This document shows, in pieces, positions 41,074 through 50,082 of a DNA stretch of 64,000 bases. The position numbers and the translations under genes are program-made. The DNA comes from JAWPMT01 sp965227935. GTDB taxonomy: Bacteria > Bacteroidota > Bacteroidia > Cytophagales > Cyclobacteriaceae. The notes under the pieces were generated by a model. The model ran no database searches. It had not been told where the DNA came from and saw only the letters and a list, made by a program, of their open reading frames with translations. Position 1 is the stretch's first letter; the number at the start of each line of letters is the position of its first letter. Location: positions 1,612,001 to 1,676,000 of the forward strand of contig CBDDGS010000055.1 of NCBI GenBank assembly GCA_965227935.1, given 5' to 3'.

Positions 41074-41094
41074 TAAACATCAAATTAATGTTTA
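41074..41094. promoter_or_regulatory. inverted repeat TAAACAT-N7-ATGTTTA
   Basis: Perfect 7-bp arms in the 157-base spacer between the divergent Fic and MFS genes. The centre is AT-rich. It may be an operator for either side; the Fic winged helix is a possible binder. Confidence 0.4.
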
Positions 41095-41172
41095 TAAATC
41101 GCGACATGTGCTACCACCCATGCATTTTGACGTAGATTCGCATTTCTTTAATTCGTCCTCAGCGTTCCTGCC

Positions 41173-42381
41173 ATGAAAAACCGATCCGCGGCCCTAGGCT
41201 TCATTTTTGTAACGGTCCTTATCGACATTACGGGTCTGGGAATCATCATTCCCATCATGCCGACGCTGATTTCAGACCTTATTGGTGGGACACTCAGTGA
41301 AGCTTCCATTTACTCGGGCTGGCTGATTTTTGTATACGCCTTCTTTCAATTTCTTTTTGCCCCGATCCTGGGGGGGCTCAGTGATCATTTTGGTCGCCGA
41401 CCTGTACTGTTGATTTCTCTTTTTGGGCTGGCAGTGGACTACCTGTTCCTGGCGTTGGCACCTACCATCGGATGGCTTTTTCTGGGCCGGGTGATCGCAG
41501 GGATCGGAGGAGCGTCTTTCACCACGGCTTCAGCTTATGTGGCAGATATTTCTACACCCGAAAAGCGTGCGCAGAATTTTGGATTGATAGGGGCCGCCTT
41601 TGGCCTGGGTTTCATCGTCGGGCCGGTAATAGGCGGTTTGCTGGGTGAGATGGGGCCCCGAGTCCCTTTCTTCGCTTCCGCAGGACTGACCTTCGTCAAC
41701 TGGCTGTATGGATTCTTTGTCGTGCCGGAGTCGCTCTCTCCGGAGAATCGGCGGCCGTTCGAGCTGCGAAGAGCCAACCCCGTGGGAACCTTGCTCCAAT
41801 TGCGTAAATACACAATCATCGCGGGACTGCTCATCGCCTTGTTCTTTGTCTACGTCGCACAGCATGCCACGCACAGTACTTGGGCTTTTTTCACCCAAGA
41901 GAGTTTTGAATGGAGCCCTCGTGATGTGGGACTTTCACTAGGGTTCATAGGTGTTCTTATCACCATTGTGCAGGGACTGGTCATCAAACCTGTCGTGTCT
42001 CGGGTGGGTCAGAAGAATGCACTGTATCTGGGACTATCCTTCAATGCCTTGGGTTTACTGCTTATTGCCATGGCTACCGAAGGCTGGATGATCTACGTTA
42101 TCATGCTACCCTATTGCCTTGGAGGCCTCGCCGGCCCGTCCATGCAGGGCATCATGTCCTCCCAGGTCAGCGCCACCGAGCAGGGAGAGTTGCAGGGGGG
42201 ATTGACAAGTTTGATGAGTTTCACTTCGATCATTGGGCCTCCTTTGATGACAGGCATCTTCTACTACTTCACAGCACCGGAAAACGAGATCTACTTCCCG
42301 GGTGCTCCATTCGCGCTTGCTACCGTACTGTCGGTGACCAGTATCGTTTTTGCGATCAGGTCGCTTTCCACTCTGAAGTAG
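41173..42381 (+). CDS. MFS efflux transporter, Tet/TCR type
   Basis: The 402-residue protein has 12 membrane helices and the group motif in loop 2-3, LGGLSDHFGRRPVLLISLFG, plus motif C region FGLGFIVGPVIGGLLGEMGP in TM5 as in H+-coupled drug antiporters. The overall likeness is to TetA-class tetracycline exporters and their metabolite-exporting relatives, so a resistance role should not be assumed. It starts with a normal ATG and follows the Fic gene divergently. Confidence 0.92.
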   Translation: MKNRSAALGFIFVTVLIDITGLGIIIPIMPTLISDLIGGTLSEASIYSGWLIFVYAFFQFLFAPILGGLSDHFGRRPVLLISLFGLAVDYLFLALAPTIGWLFLGRVIAGIGGASFTTASAYVADISTPEKRAQNFGLIGAAFGLGFIVGPVIGGLLGEMGPRVPFFASAGLTFVNWLYGFFVVPESLSPENRRPFELRRANPVGTLLQLRKYTIIAGLLIALFFVYVAQHATHSTWAFFTQESFEWSPRDVGLSLGFIGVLITIVQGLVIKPVVSRVGQKNALYLGLSFNALGLLLIAMATEGWMIYVIMLPYCLGGLAGPSMQGIMSSQVSATEQGELQGGLTSLMSFTSIIGPPLMTGIFYYFTAPENEIYFPGAPFALATVLSVTSIVFAIRSLSTLK

Positions 42382-42448
42382 AAAAGTCCTCGTGGAAGCA
42401 ACCTTCCATGAGGTACGTGCATCTAATGCTAAAAGTCAAAAGCTCACG

Positions 42449-44809
42449 ATGCTCAAAAATTACCTCAAGTCCTCCCTGAGGAACCTACTCAAGAATCCTC
42501 TCTCTGCTTTTATTAATGTGTTTGGCCTGGCGTTGGCCGTGGGTACCTGCATGGTTACCTATGCGTACCTGTCCCTGGAAATGGGGATGGAAGAAATCCA
42601 CACCAAGCGCGATCGACTCTTCATGGTCACCAGTCTCGTGAATAGGGATGGAGAGGCCAATTTGTATGGTGTGTCGCCGGCGCCTATTGGTGCGCAGTTG
42701 AAGCAGGACTTTTCGCAAATCGAACGATACACCCGCATCAATTATCGGGATGTCATTGTCAAGCGCGACGAAAACGTATTTCAGGAGTATGTGATGATGG
42801 TCGATCATGAGTACTTCGAAATGTTTGACTATGCCTTCGTGCGCAGAGGAGGCGGTTCACTGATTGAAAGGGGCAAGGTCGTGATCAACGATGAGGTCGC
42901 CACCAAGTACTTCGGGGACGAGGATCCACTGGGCAAACCAATCGAAATGCGCTTCAACTCCGGTCAGAAAGTGATCCTTACTGTTTCGGGTGTCGTTGAG
43001 ATTGAACCAATGACCACTAGCCTGAGTTTCGCCTTCCTGACCTCCTTTGACTTGTTGGAGACCGTTGAGGAATTTCAACCCTCCGATTGGTCCACGAATA
43101 TTCGGGCAACATTCCTCGAATTGAGGGATGCGCAGGATGTTTCCCTGATAGCGGCTGGCGCCAACAATTACAGAGGGGTCACCAATGATGCGCAAACCGA
43201 CTGGGAAGTAGAGGACTTCACTATGGAGCCCCTATCGACGCTCTACGATCGTTCCAATGAGATCCGTTGGGATATATCTGGCGAATCGGACCGGGAGGGG
43301 CATGTTGTCCTGACCATCATCGGCCTTTTCATGTTGGCACTGGCCTGCCTCAACTATCTGAATATCGCGATTGCGTCGGCCACAAAGCGATTGAAAGAAA
43401 TCGGCGTGCGGAAAGTCATCGGTGCTAATCGGGGAAGACTCGTCGTTCAGTTTCTCATCGAGAACCTCGTTTTGGCGTTTTTAGCCTTGTTGATGGGCTT
43501 TGTGATTGCCCAGACGATTTTCCTCCCAGGGCTCAAGAGCCTGTTTGCCGTTGAGTTCTACCTCGACGTTCTCAGCATCCAGTTTGTCATCTTCGTCGTT
43601 GGTATGCTAGTACTTACGGCCGTGGCTTCTGGGGCGTATCCCGCGCTTTACATCTCCAGGTTTCAGGCGGTCAACATCTTCCGCGGCAGTCTCAAGTTTG
43701 GGAAGCGCAACAAGCTGACGAAGATTTTCCTGACCATCCAGTACATCTTGGCATGTATCACCGTGGTCTGCGGTATCACCTTCAGCCTCAATACCGATTG
43801 GATTGCCGAGAGACCATGGGGCTACGATAGGGACAATACGATGATGGTCAGCGTCCGCGACCATGCGTCCTATGAAAAGCTTAGGAATTCTATGATGGCG
43901 GTGCCTGAGGTAGAGCAGGTTTCAGGGGGACGGCATCATCTGGGTAGAAGTTCATCCTCGTCGATCCTGCAGTTTCCGGATCGGAAATTCGAAGCGTCGC
44001 GACTGGATGTGGCCGCCAACTATGTAGCTACGATGGGGCTGAAGGTCGTCGAAGGGCGTGATTTCAGAGAAGACTATGCATCCGATGAGACCGCCGTCTT
44101 GGTCAATGAGACTTTTGCCCGACAGCTGGAATGGGATGACCCCATAGGTCAGAGGTTCCGCTTCGACAGCGCTCAATACACGGTGATTGGGGTGCTGGAG
44201 GACTTTCACTACTACAGTTTTTGGGCGGAGATCCTACCCATTTTCTTACGGGTAGACAACGAGGAGGACTACAGGTATCTGGCATTGAAGGCGAGGTCTG
44301 GTGCTTCGAAAGAAGCATTTGCACAGCTTCAATCGCAATGGCTCGCCCTTTTCCCGGACTTTCCATTCGAAGGTGATTATCAAGGTGACATGTTCAACGA
44401 TTTCTTCCGAAATATCAATGGCCACAAGGTGATGATGTCCACTGTCGCCATCATGGCACTGATGTTGTCCTGTTTCGGTCTCTATGGGTTGGTAGCCTTG
44501 AATGTTGCTGGGCGCCGTAAGGAATTCAGCATTCGCAAAGTACTGGGCGCTGGCCTTGGATCCTTGGTCAAAGCTGTAGGGTCGTACTTCATGATTTTCA
44601 TGATCATCGCCATGGTGCTGGGCGCCCCCATCAGCTATTATCTTATTAAGCTATTTATGGACACCATCTACGAGTACCACATGGCGATGAGTGCTGGTCC
44701 CGTCATTATGGCCATATTGGTCATTCTCTTCACCGTCCTGTTGACGCTTAGTTCCCAGATACACAAGGTAAGCACGGCGAATCCTACGGATGGATTGCGG
44801 AGTGAATAA
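42449..44809 (+). CDS. ABC transporter permease (FtsX/MacB type), second copy
   Basis: ATG 42449 (MLKNYLKSSLRNLLKNPLSA) gives 786 residues; a GTG at 42392 would add 19 foreign residues. The architecture matches the permease at 19777: helix 1 with INVFGLALAVGTCM, periplasmic domain, FtsX domain (IGLFMLALACLNYLNIAIAS, RLKEIGVRKVIGANRGRLVV), second periplasmic domain, FtsX domain (VAIMALMLSCFGLYGLVALN, RKEFSIRKVLGAGLGSLVKA). It is likely a mechanotransmission permease and needs a separate ATPase. It follows the MFS gene by 67 bases. Confidence 0.92.
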   Translation: MLKNYLKSSLRNLLKNPLSAFINVFGLALAVGTCMVTYAYLSLEMGMEEIHTKRDRLFMVTSLVNRDGEANLYGVSPAPIGAQLKQDFSQIERYTRINYRDVIVKRDENVFQEYVMMVDHEYFEMFDYAFVRRGGGSLIERGKVVINDEVATKYFGDEDPLGKPIEMRFNSGQKVILTVSGVVEIEPMTTSLSFAFLTSFDLLETVEEFQPSDWSTNIRATFLELRDAQDVSLIAAGANNYRGVTNDAQTDWEVEDFTMEPLSTLYDRSNEIRWDISGESDREGHVVLTIIGLFMLALACLNYLNIAIASATKRLKEIGVRKVIGANRGRLVVQFLIENLVLAFLALLMGFVIAQTIFLPGLKSLFAVEFYLDVLSIQFVIFVVGMLVLTAVASGAYPALYISRFQAVNIFRGSLKFGKRNKLTKIFLTIQYILACITVVCGITFSLNTDWIAERPWGYDRDNTMMVSVRDHASYEKLRNSMMAVPEVEQVSGGRHHLGRSSSSSILQFPDRKFEASRLDVAANYVATMGLKVVEGRDFREDYASDETAVLVNETFARQLEWDDPIGQRFRFDSAQYTVIGVLEDFHYYSFWAEILPIFLRVDNEEDYRYLALKARSGASKEAFAQLQSQWLALFPDFPFEGDYQGDMFNDFFRNINGHKVMMSTVAIMALMLSCFGLYGLVALNVAGRRKEFSIRKVLGAGLGSLVKAVGSYFMIFMIIAMVLGAPISYYLIKLFMDTIYEYHMAMSAGPVIMAILVILFTVLLTLSSQIHKVSTANPTDGLRSE

Positions 44810-44951
44810 AGACAATGAGCAAGTGTACTAGGTAAGTCCGGAGCGGGGTCTATTCTCCGCTCCACTTATTTCTACGAATCGGTTCTTTTTGGCAATGAGC
44901 AAGGGATGGGAAATCCTTGAAGGGCCGGTCCAATAATCGTCGCGATTCGGT

Positions 44952-44959
44952 TACCTTTG
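44952..44959 (+). promoter_or_regulatory. candidate -7 element TACCTTTG of the adk operon
   Basis: Octamer identical to that at 25447, 22 bases before the adk ATG. A -33 box is not obvious. Confidence 0.4.
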
Positions 44960-44981
44960 GCGGTTCATTGAAGACGGCACT

Positions 44982-45554
44982 ATGTTAAACATTGTACTTT
45001 TTGGTCCTCCCGGCGCCGGGAAGGGCACTCAAAGTGAAAGATTGATCAACAACTACGGTCTCGTTCACCTATCCACAGGAGACCTGTTTAGGAAGCATCT
45101 GGGTGAAGGTACAGAGCTTGGAAAACTGGCCCAGGGATTCATGGATGCAGGTAAGCTTGTCCCGGATGAGGTGGTCATCAAGATGGTCGAGGACAAGATT
45201 GAGCACCACCTGGAGGACAAAGGCTTCATTTTCGATGGCTTCCCGCGGACTGTGCCTCAAGCGGAGGCGCTGGATACCATGCTCAAGTCGCATGCGCTGC
45301 GCATTTCAGGAATGATCTCTTTGGAGGTGCCGGAGGAGGAGCTCAAGCGCCGTCTTTTGGATCGTGGCAAAACCTCGGGACGCGTGGACGATCAGAACGA
45401 AGAAAAGATCAATACCCGGATTCAGGTATATAAAAACGAGACTGCACCCGTCGCCCATTACTATGAAGAGCAAGGCAAGTTCAACAGCATTCATGGCGTG
45501 GGATCAATAGAAGACATCAGTCAGAAGATCGCCGACGCCATCGGTTCCTTCTAG
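44982..45554 (+). CDS. adk: adenylate kinase
   Basis: The 190-residue protein is the short-LID form: P-loop GPPGAGKGTQ at residues 7-16, NMP-binding region LVHLSTGDLFRKHLGEGTEL, FIFDGFPRTVPQAEALD, and LID segment LLDRGKTSGRVDDQNEEKIN without the four-Cys zinc site. It balances adenine nucleotides (ATP + AMP to 2 ADP). It leads a run adk-obgE-grpE-dnaJ in the same direction, adk and obgE separated by 9 bases. Confidence 0.97.
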   Translation: MLNIVLFGPPGAGKGTQSERLINNYGLVHLSTGDLFRKHLGEGTELGKLAQGFMDAGKLVPDEVVIKMVEDKIEHHLEDKGFIFDGFPRTVPQAEALDTMLKSHALRISGMISLEVPEEELKRRLLDRGKTSGRVDDQNEEKINTRIQVYKNETAPVAHYYEEQGKFNSIHGVGSIEDISQKIADAIGSF

Positions 45555-45563
45555 TTTCCTTCG

Positions 45564-46559
45564 ATGGAGACCAACTTCATAGATCACGTCAAGCTCTACG
45601 CCCGTTCGGGTGCCGGAGGCGCTGGCTCTGTTCATTTCCGGAGAGAGAAGTTTGTGCCCAAAGGGGGGCCGGATGGAGGCGATGGGGGCCGTGGAGGTCA
45701 TGTGATCTTGCGTGGCAATAAGCAGATGTGGACGCTCCTGCATTTGCGCTATCGCAAGCACATTCGTGCGGAGAATGGACTGCCGGGCGAGGGCGGTAAT
45801 CGCACAGGCCGCGATGGGGAGGACATTATCCTGGAGGTACCGCTGGGTACCGTGGCGCGAGATCAAAACACCGGCGAGCAGCTGGCGGAGATTCTTGATG
45901 ATGGCGAGGAGCAGGTCATTCTTGCAGGCGGTCGAGGCGGGCAGGGCAACAGCCACTACAAAAGTTCGACCAATCAGGCCCCGAGATATGCGCAGCCCGG
46001 TGAGGAGGCGATAGAAAAGGAGGTCATACTGGAGTTGAAGCTACTGGCCGACGTCGGCCTTGTAGGTTTCCCCAATGCGGGCAAATCGACACTTCTGTCG
46101 GTCCTCTCTGCCGCCAAGCCCGAAATCGCTGATTATCCATTTACGACGCTGACGCCCAACCTTGGTGTGGTCGCTTACAGAGACCATAGGTCGTTTGTAA
46201 TGGCCGATATTCCCGGGATCATTGAGGGGGCCGCCGAAGGTCGGGGGTTGGGTACGCGCTTCCTCCGCCACATAGAGCGGAACAGCATGTTGCTGTTTCT
46301 TATCCCCGCTGATGCCGACGATATCGAGAAGGAGTATCGTATCCTGCTGAATGAGCTGGAAAAACATAATCCAGAATTGCTCGACAAAGATCGCCTGGTG
46401 GCCATTTCGAAGTCAGATATGCTCGATGAGGAGCTCCAACAGGAGATTTCTGAGGAGTTAGACGCGTTGCCTCATTTGTTCATCTCCAGTGTGGCCCAGG
46501 CGGGTTTGCAGGAGTTGAAGGATCAGATTTGGATCAAGCTAACAACTGAGGGAGCCTAA
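45564..46559 (+). CDS. obgE: Obg-family GTPase
   Basis: The 331-residue protein has the Gly-rich Obg fold at the N-terminus (GAGGAGSVHFRREKFVPKGG, DGGDGGRGGHVILRGNKQMW) and a G domain with G1 GFPNAGKST, switch region FTTLTPNLGVV, G3 DIPGIIEGAAEGRGLG and G4 region AISKSDML. Obg binds the 50S subunit and is essential for late ribosome assembly and growth control. It has no C-terminal OCT extension, as in many Bacteroidota. Confidence 0.97.
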   Translation: METNFIDHVKLYARSGAGGAGSVHFRREKFVPKGGPDGGDGGRGGHVILRGNKQMWTLLHLRYRKHIRAENGLPGEGGNRTGRDGEDIILEVPLGTVARDQNTGEQLAEILDDGEEQVILAGGRGGQGNSHYKSSTNQAPRYAQPGEEAIEKEVILELKLLADVGLVGFPNAGKSTLLSVLSAAKPEIADYPFTTLTPNLGVVAYRDHRSFVMADIPGIIEGAAEGRGLGTRFLRHIERNSMLLFLIPADADDIEKEYRILLNELEKHNPELLDKDRLVAISKSDMLDEELQQEISEELDALPHLFISSVAQAGLQELKDQIWIKLTTEGA

Positions 46560-46644
46560 GTCTGTCATAATGTCACTGTCCACGTGTTTGGCAAAGAAAT
46601 TGACGACTAGCAGCGGATCACATTTGTAAAACTTCCGAAGGAAA

Positions 46645-47241
46645 ATGCAGCAAGAAGTGAAAGATCAGAACGAAGAAATCAAAGAAAAAGAGGTGGTAGG
46701 TAGCGAGGAAGAAAATCAAACTTCCAATGATGAGATGTCCTCAGATTCGGATGCGCCTGCATCGGAAAATGAGGAAACAGTGGATCCAGTGCAGCAATTG
46801 GAAGACAACTTGAAAGAGTCAAAAGAGAAATATCTCCGGCTATATTCGGAATTCGAGAACTTCCGACGCAGAACTTCCAAAGAGAAAATGGAGCTTGTGA
46901 GCACTGCCAGCAAAGATTTGGTGGTGGACTTGCTTCCGGTACTTGATGATTTTGCTCGGGCTATGAGCTCTGCAGAAAAAGAAGAAGGTGCCGGTACGGC
47001 TGTGGAGGGATTCACGCTCATCAGCCAGAAATTCCGCAAGATATTGGAGGCCAAAGGCCTGAAGGAGATGGAGATCAAGCCGGGCGATGAGTTCAATGAT
47101 GAATTTCATGAAGCCATCACGCAGATCCCCGCTCCGACGGAGGACCTCGCTGGCAAAATCGTGGATGTAGTGGAGAAGGGCTACTTCATGAATGACAAAG
47201 TGATACGATTCGCGAAGGTGGTCACGGGCGCTAAAAACTGA
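46645..47241 (+). CDS. grpE: nucleotide exchange factor GrpE
   Basis: The 198-residue protein has an acidic, disordered N-terminal 60 residues, a long coiled-coil helix (LEDNLKESKEKYLRLYSEFE, NFRRRTSKEKMELVSTASKD) and a C-terminal beta domain with the signature KPGDEFNDEFHEAITQIPAP and VVEKGYFMNDKVIRFAKVVT. It releases ADP from DnaK. It ends 2 bases before dnaJ. Confidence 0.97.
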   Translation: MQQEVKDQNEEIKEKEVVGSEEENQTSNDEMSSDSDAPASENEETVDPVQQLEDNLKESKEKYLRLYSEFENFRRRTSKEKMELVSTASKDLVVDLLPVLDDFARAMSSAEKEEGAGTAVEGFTLISQKFRKILEAKGLKEMEIKPGDEFNDEFHEAITQIPAPTEDLAGKIVDVVEKGYFMNDKVIRFAKVVTGAKN

Positions 47242-47243
47242 TT

Positions 47244-48353
47244 ATGTCCACAAAAAGAGATTATTACGAAGTTCTGGGTGTAGACAAGTCTGCCTCTGCC
47301 GATGAGATCAAGAAGGCGTATCGAAAGATAGCTATCAAATTTCATCCGGATAAGAATCCCGGAGATCCCGATGCTGAAGACAAGTTCAAAGAAGCGGCAG
47401 AAGCCTACGAAATCCTGAGCAACGAGGACAAAAAGGCGCGCTACGATCGCTTTGGTCATCAGGGTGTTGGCGGCGGAGGATTCAGCGGCGGTGGCATGAA
47501 CATGGAAGATATCTTCTCACAGTTTGGAGATATTTTCGGTGGCGGCAGTCCCTTTGAGAGCTTCTTTGGTGGAGGGAGAAGTACACGACGCACCCGCAAG
47601 GGCACCAATCTTCGTATTAAGCTCAAGCTCACCCTGGAGGAAGTCGCCCACGGTGTTGAGAAGAAAATCAAGGTCAACCGACTGAAGGTCGACCCCAATA
47701 CTACCTTCAAAAATTGTCCTACCTGTAATGGTACCGGACAGATCAAAAAGGTGATGAACACCATGCTGGGGCAAATGATGTCGACTACTACCTGTTCGGC
47801 CTGTGGCGGGTCCGGTCAGATAGTCGATAGTCGCGGTTCGGGTGTTGATAGCACCGGCCTGAAAAGGGAAGAGGAAGTCATCTCCATCAAGATCCCTGCG
47901 GGAGTGGCGGATGGCATGCAGCTATCGATGTCGGGAAAGGGCAATGAAGTGCCTGGCGGTGTCCCTGGAGATCTACTGATCGTCATCGAGGAGGCCGAGC
48001 ATGACATGCTGCAGCGCGATGGCAACAATGTCATTTTTGAGCTCTACCTGAGCTTTATCGATGCGACATTGGGTACTTCTGTGGAGGTCCCCACGATCTC
48101 AGGCAAAGTGAAGATCAAAATCGACCCTGGTACGCAGAGCGGAAAGATCTTGCGCTTGCGTGGTAAGGGTGTGAGTGATATCGATGGTTACACCAAAGGT
48201 GACCAACTTATTCATGTCAATGTCTGGACGCCCAAGCAGCTAACCAAAGAAGAGCGAAATATCCTCGAATCGCTGCGAGGATCTGAGAATTTTGAGCCCA
48301 GTCCTTCGAAAGGCGACAAAAGCTTTTTCGAGAAAATGAAAGAATTCTTTTAG
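47244..48353 (+). CDS. dnaJ: chaperone DnaJ with only two of four zinc-finger repeats
   Basis: The 369-residue protein has the J domain (HPD at residues 34-36), a Gly/Phe region (GGGGFSGGGMNMEDIFSQFG, GGGSPFESFFGGG) and the C-terminal client domains. Only two CxxCxGxG motifs are present, NCPTCNGTG (Cys158/161) and TCSACGGSG (Cys184/187). The outer pair is replaced by KVNRLKVDPNTTF and QIVDSRGSGVDSTG, so one zinc centre is missing. It works with DnaK and GrpE; dnaK is not in the window. Two bases after grpE, so cotranslated. Confidence 0.97.
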   Translation: MSTKRDYYEVLGVDKSASADEIKKAYRKIAIKFHPDKNPGDPDAEDKFKEAAEAYEILSNEDKKARYDRFGHQGVGGGGFSGGGMNMEDIFSQFGDIFGGGSPFESFFGGGRSTRRTRKGTNLRIKLKLTLEEVAHGVEKKIKVNRLKVDPNTTFKNCPTCNGTGQIKKVMNTMLGQMMSTTTCSACGGSGQIVDSRGSGVDSTGLKREEEVISIKIPAGVADGMQLSMSGKGNEVPGGVPGDLLIVIEEAEHDMLQRDGNNVIFELYLSFIDATLGTSVEVPTISGKVKIKIDPGTQSGKILRLRGKGVSDIDGYTKGDQLIHVNVWTPKQLTKEERNILESLRGSENFEPSPSKGDKSFFEKMKEFF

Positions 48354-48401
48354 AATCTTTTAACATCGCAACAACTTAGGGCCAGATTCGTATTATTCAG
48401 C

Positions 48402-49295
48402 ATGCTTAAGTGGGCATTGACAATGGGTATGAGCTGTGTGCTTACAGTACAGTTGGCAGCGCAGTTAAAAAAATTCTATTCTCTCGACGAAGTATCGAAC
48501 TACGATACTGTTAATTTTAATTTCGTCGCGACTTCCGGACATTCTTACTGGAGGCTGGTTCCTCAGGACAATCCTCTCCTCATTTACGGCAATCCTGATC
48601 TGGAAAAGATCAATCCTTCCTTTGATGCGATCGTCGAAGGGCGCCGATGTGATGTGAAGTTGCGATTGGAGGAGTATCGCCGTTCCGGCCTGGGAGATGG
48701 CCTGGCGTTTGCCATGCTGGGCTCTTCGCCATCTGAACACGATGATAACTACTGGAAGGTGCTCCTGAGTAATGACAAGGTCTACAACCTCGATCTCCAT
48801 TTTGGGATTGGCACATCAGACATTGATCTGAGTGGTGCCAAGGTGCAGTGCCTCAAGGTGAAGACTGGCAGCGCCGATGTGAAACTCACCTATGACCACG
48901 AAAATGCTAACCTCTGCGAGATGGACTCTCTCAATGTCGAAGTGGACATGGGGTCATTTACGGCGACTGACCTCGACCATGCCAGAGCAAAATTCATCAA
49001 TTGCAAGATCGGTTTCGGTTCTGCCGTTCTGGATTTCGCCCACCCTCCGAAGACGGACTGCGAAGTGCGTGCGAACGTGGGTCTTGGCAGCCTGGAGATC
49101 GTCCTTCCCCGAGAGGAGCCAGTGATCATCTATTTGAGTGATTCGCCATTCCGTGGGCTCAACATGGGCAAGGACTTCGAGGAGGTGGAGAAGAATGTCT
49201 TCATCAACAGGTCCTACAGTGAGGACGCCGAAAACCTGTTGACATTCCGTGTTGATGTGTCGCTCGGTAGCATCGACTTCGAGTACGCCGACTAG
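48402..49295 (+). CDS. secreted toast-rack-like adhesin/barrier protein
   Basis: The 297-residue protein has a signal peptide (LTMGMSCVLTVQLAA) and a C-terminal half made of repeated strand units: LHFGIGTSDIDLSGAKVQCL, KTGSADVKLTYDHENANLCE, VEVDMGSFTATDLDHARAKF, CKIGFGSAVLDFAHPPKTDC, VGLGSLEIVLP and VDVSLGSIDFEYAD. The repeat Gly-Ser/Asp turn pattern resembles the DUF4097/DUF2154 'toast-rack' fold found in LiaF-like envelope proteins. It may bind or sense envelope components. It follows dnaJ by about 50 bases and its end overlaps the next gene by 4 bases. Confidence 0.75.
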   Translation: MLKWALTMGMSCVLTVQLAAQLKKFYSLDEVSNYDTVNFNFVATSGHSYWRLVPQDNPLLIYGNPDLEKINPSFDAIVEGRRCDVKLRLEEYRRSGLGDGLAFAMLGSSPSEHDDNYWKVLLSNDKVYNLDLHFGIGTSDIDLSGAKVQCLKVKTGSADVKLTYDHENANLCEMDSLNVEVDMGSFTATDLDHARAKFINCKIGFGSAVLDFAHPPKTDCEVRANVGLGSLEIVLPREEPVIIYLSDSPFRGLNMGKDFEEVEKNVFINRSYSEDAENLLTFRVDVSLGSIDFEYAD

Positions 49296-49954
49296 CCTTC
49301 TTTTTCCTGTACGATGATCCCCTCAGTGATGAACCACTGGGCGGCGATATACGTGAGCATGACGAGTGCTCTGCTTCCTTCGAATGCTCCCACAAACTTG
49401 CCCCACGCCAAGAGGGAATCTGAAATTGCAAAGAGCACAATTCCTATGACTACCAACTGGTAACTACTCTGGCTGACCAGTCCGTGCCGGTGTGCGGCGA
49501 TTCCCACTGTCGCGCAAATCACCAGGGCATAGACAATCACGGGTGTGGCCATGCTCCCTGTATGTGGTACGAGTAAATACAACATCAGAATGCCATACAG
49601 GAGGACCAGGGTCGCGAACCGCCAGTTGAGGCGGAATTGGAACTGGATGGATTTTAGAAAAGTGTAACTGTACACCAGGTGGGCGATGAGGAAGGAAGAA
49701 AGGCCCATGAGGAAGTAGATCTCTCCCTCTTGCATCAGTGAGAGGTCGCCAAACCAGCTGAAGATGAGTCCGGCTGTGAGTAGCAGGCTCAAGGCTGTCA
49801 CATGACCGCGTGTGGATTCATACACATAAGCTATTAACAAGGGCATGAGGGCTACTTTGGTGTAGTCCGTGAGGGTGGTGACACCAAGCAGGTGACCGAT
49901 GACGTTTCCCAAGCCTACGAGTAAGTAGGCCCAAAAGATGACTTTCGCTTTCAT
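49292..49954 (-). CDS. lysoplasmalogenase (YhhN family)
   Basis: The 220-residue integral membrane protein has about eight helices and the YhhN signature elements: LIAYVYESTRGHVTALSLLL, IFSWFGDLSLMQEGEIYFLM (Asp in the active-site helix), FLIAHLVYSYTFL and AISDSLLAWGKFVGAFEGSR (Asp). Homologues hydrolyse the vinyl-ether bond of lysoplasmalogens or act on related lysolipids; the role in bacteria without plasmalogens is open. It is convergent with the toast-rack gene with a 4-base overlap. Confidence 0.9.
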   Translation of the reverse strand: MKAKVIFWAYLLVGLGNVIGHLLGVTTLTDYTKVALMPLLIAYVYESTRGHVTALSLLLTAGLIFSWFGDLSLMQEGEIYFLMGLSSFLIAHLVYSYTFLKSIQFQFRLNWRFATLVLLYGILMLYLLVPHTGSMATPVIVYALVICATVGIAAHRHGLVSQSSYQLVVIGIVLFAISDSLLAWGKFVGAFEGSRALVMLTYIAAQWFITEGIIVQEKEG

Positions 49955-49977
49955 TGGCTAGGAGGTAAATGTCGAAA

Positions 49978-50075
49978 ATACAGAAATCGGAGTTTTGAGT
50001 TTAAGGAATTTCGAATTCATTCAATTGTCAGACAAGTCCCAAACTCAAAATTCAGAACTCCTCAACTCAAAACTA
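49978..50075. repeat. low-complexity segment related to the dispersed repeats
   Basis: Contains TTTTGAGTTTAAGGAATTTC and CTCAAAATTCAGAACTC, blocks shared with the repeats at 508-645 and 5848-6000 but in a shorter, degraded form. It separates two minus-strand genes. Confidence 0.35.
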
Positions 50076-50082
50076 AGCGGGT

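Noticed and set aside
41173..42381. Tetracycline resistance gene
   Set aside because: The protein is of the general Tet/TCR-type MFS class, but there is no TetR partner or other resistance context, so only efflux class is called.
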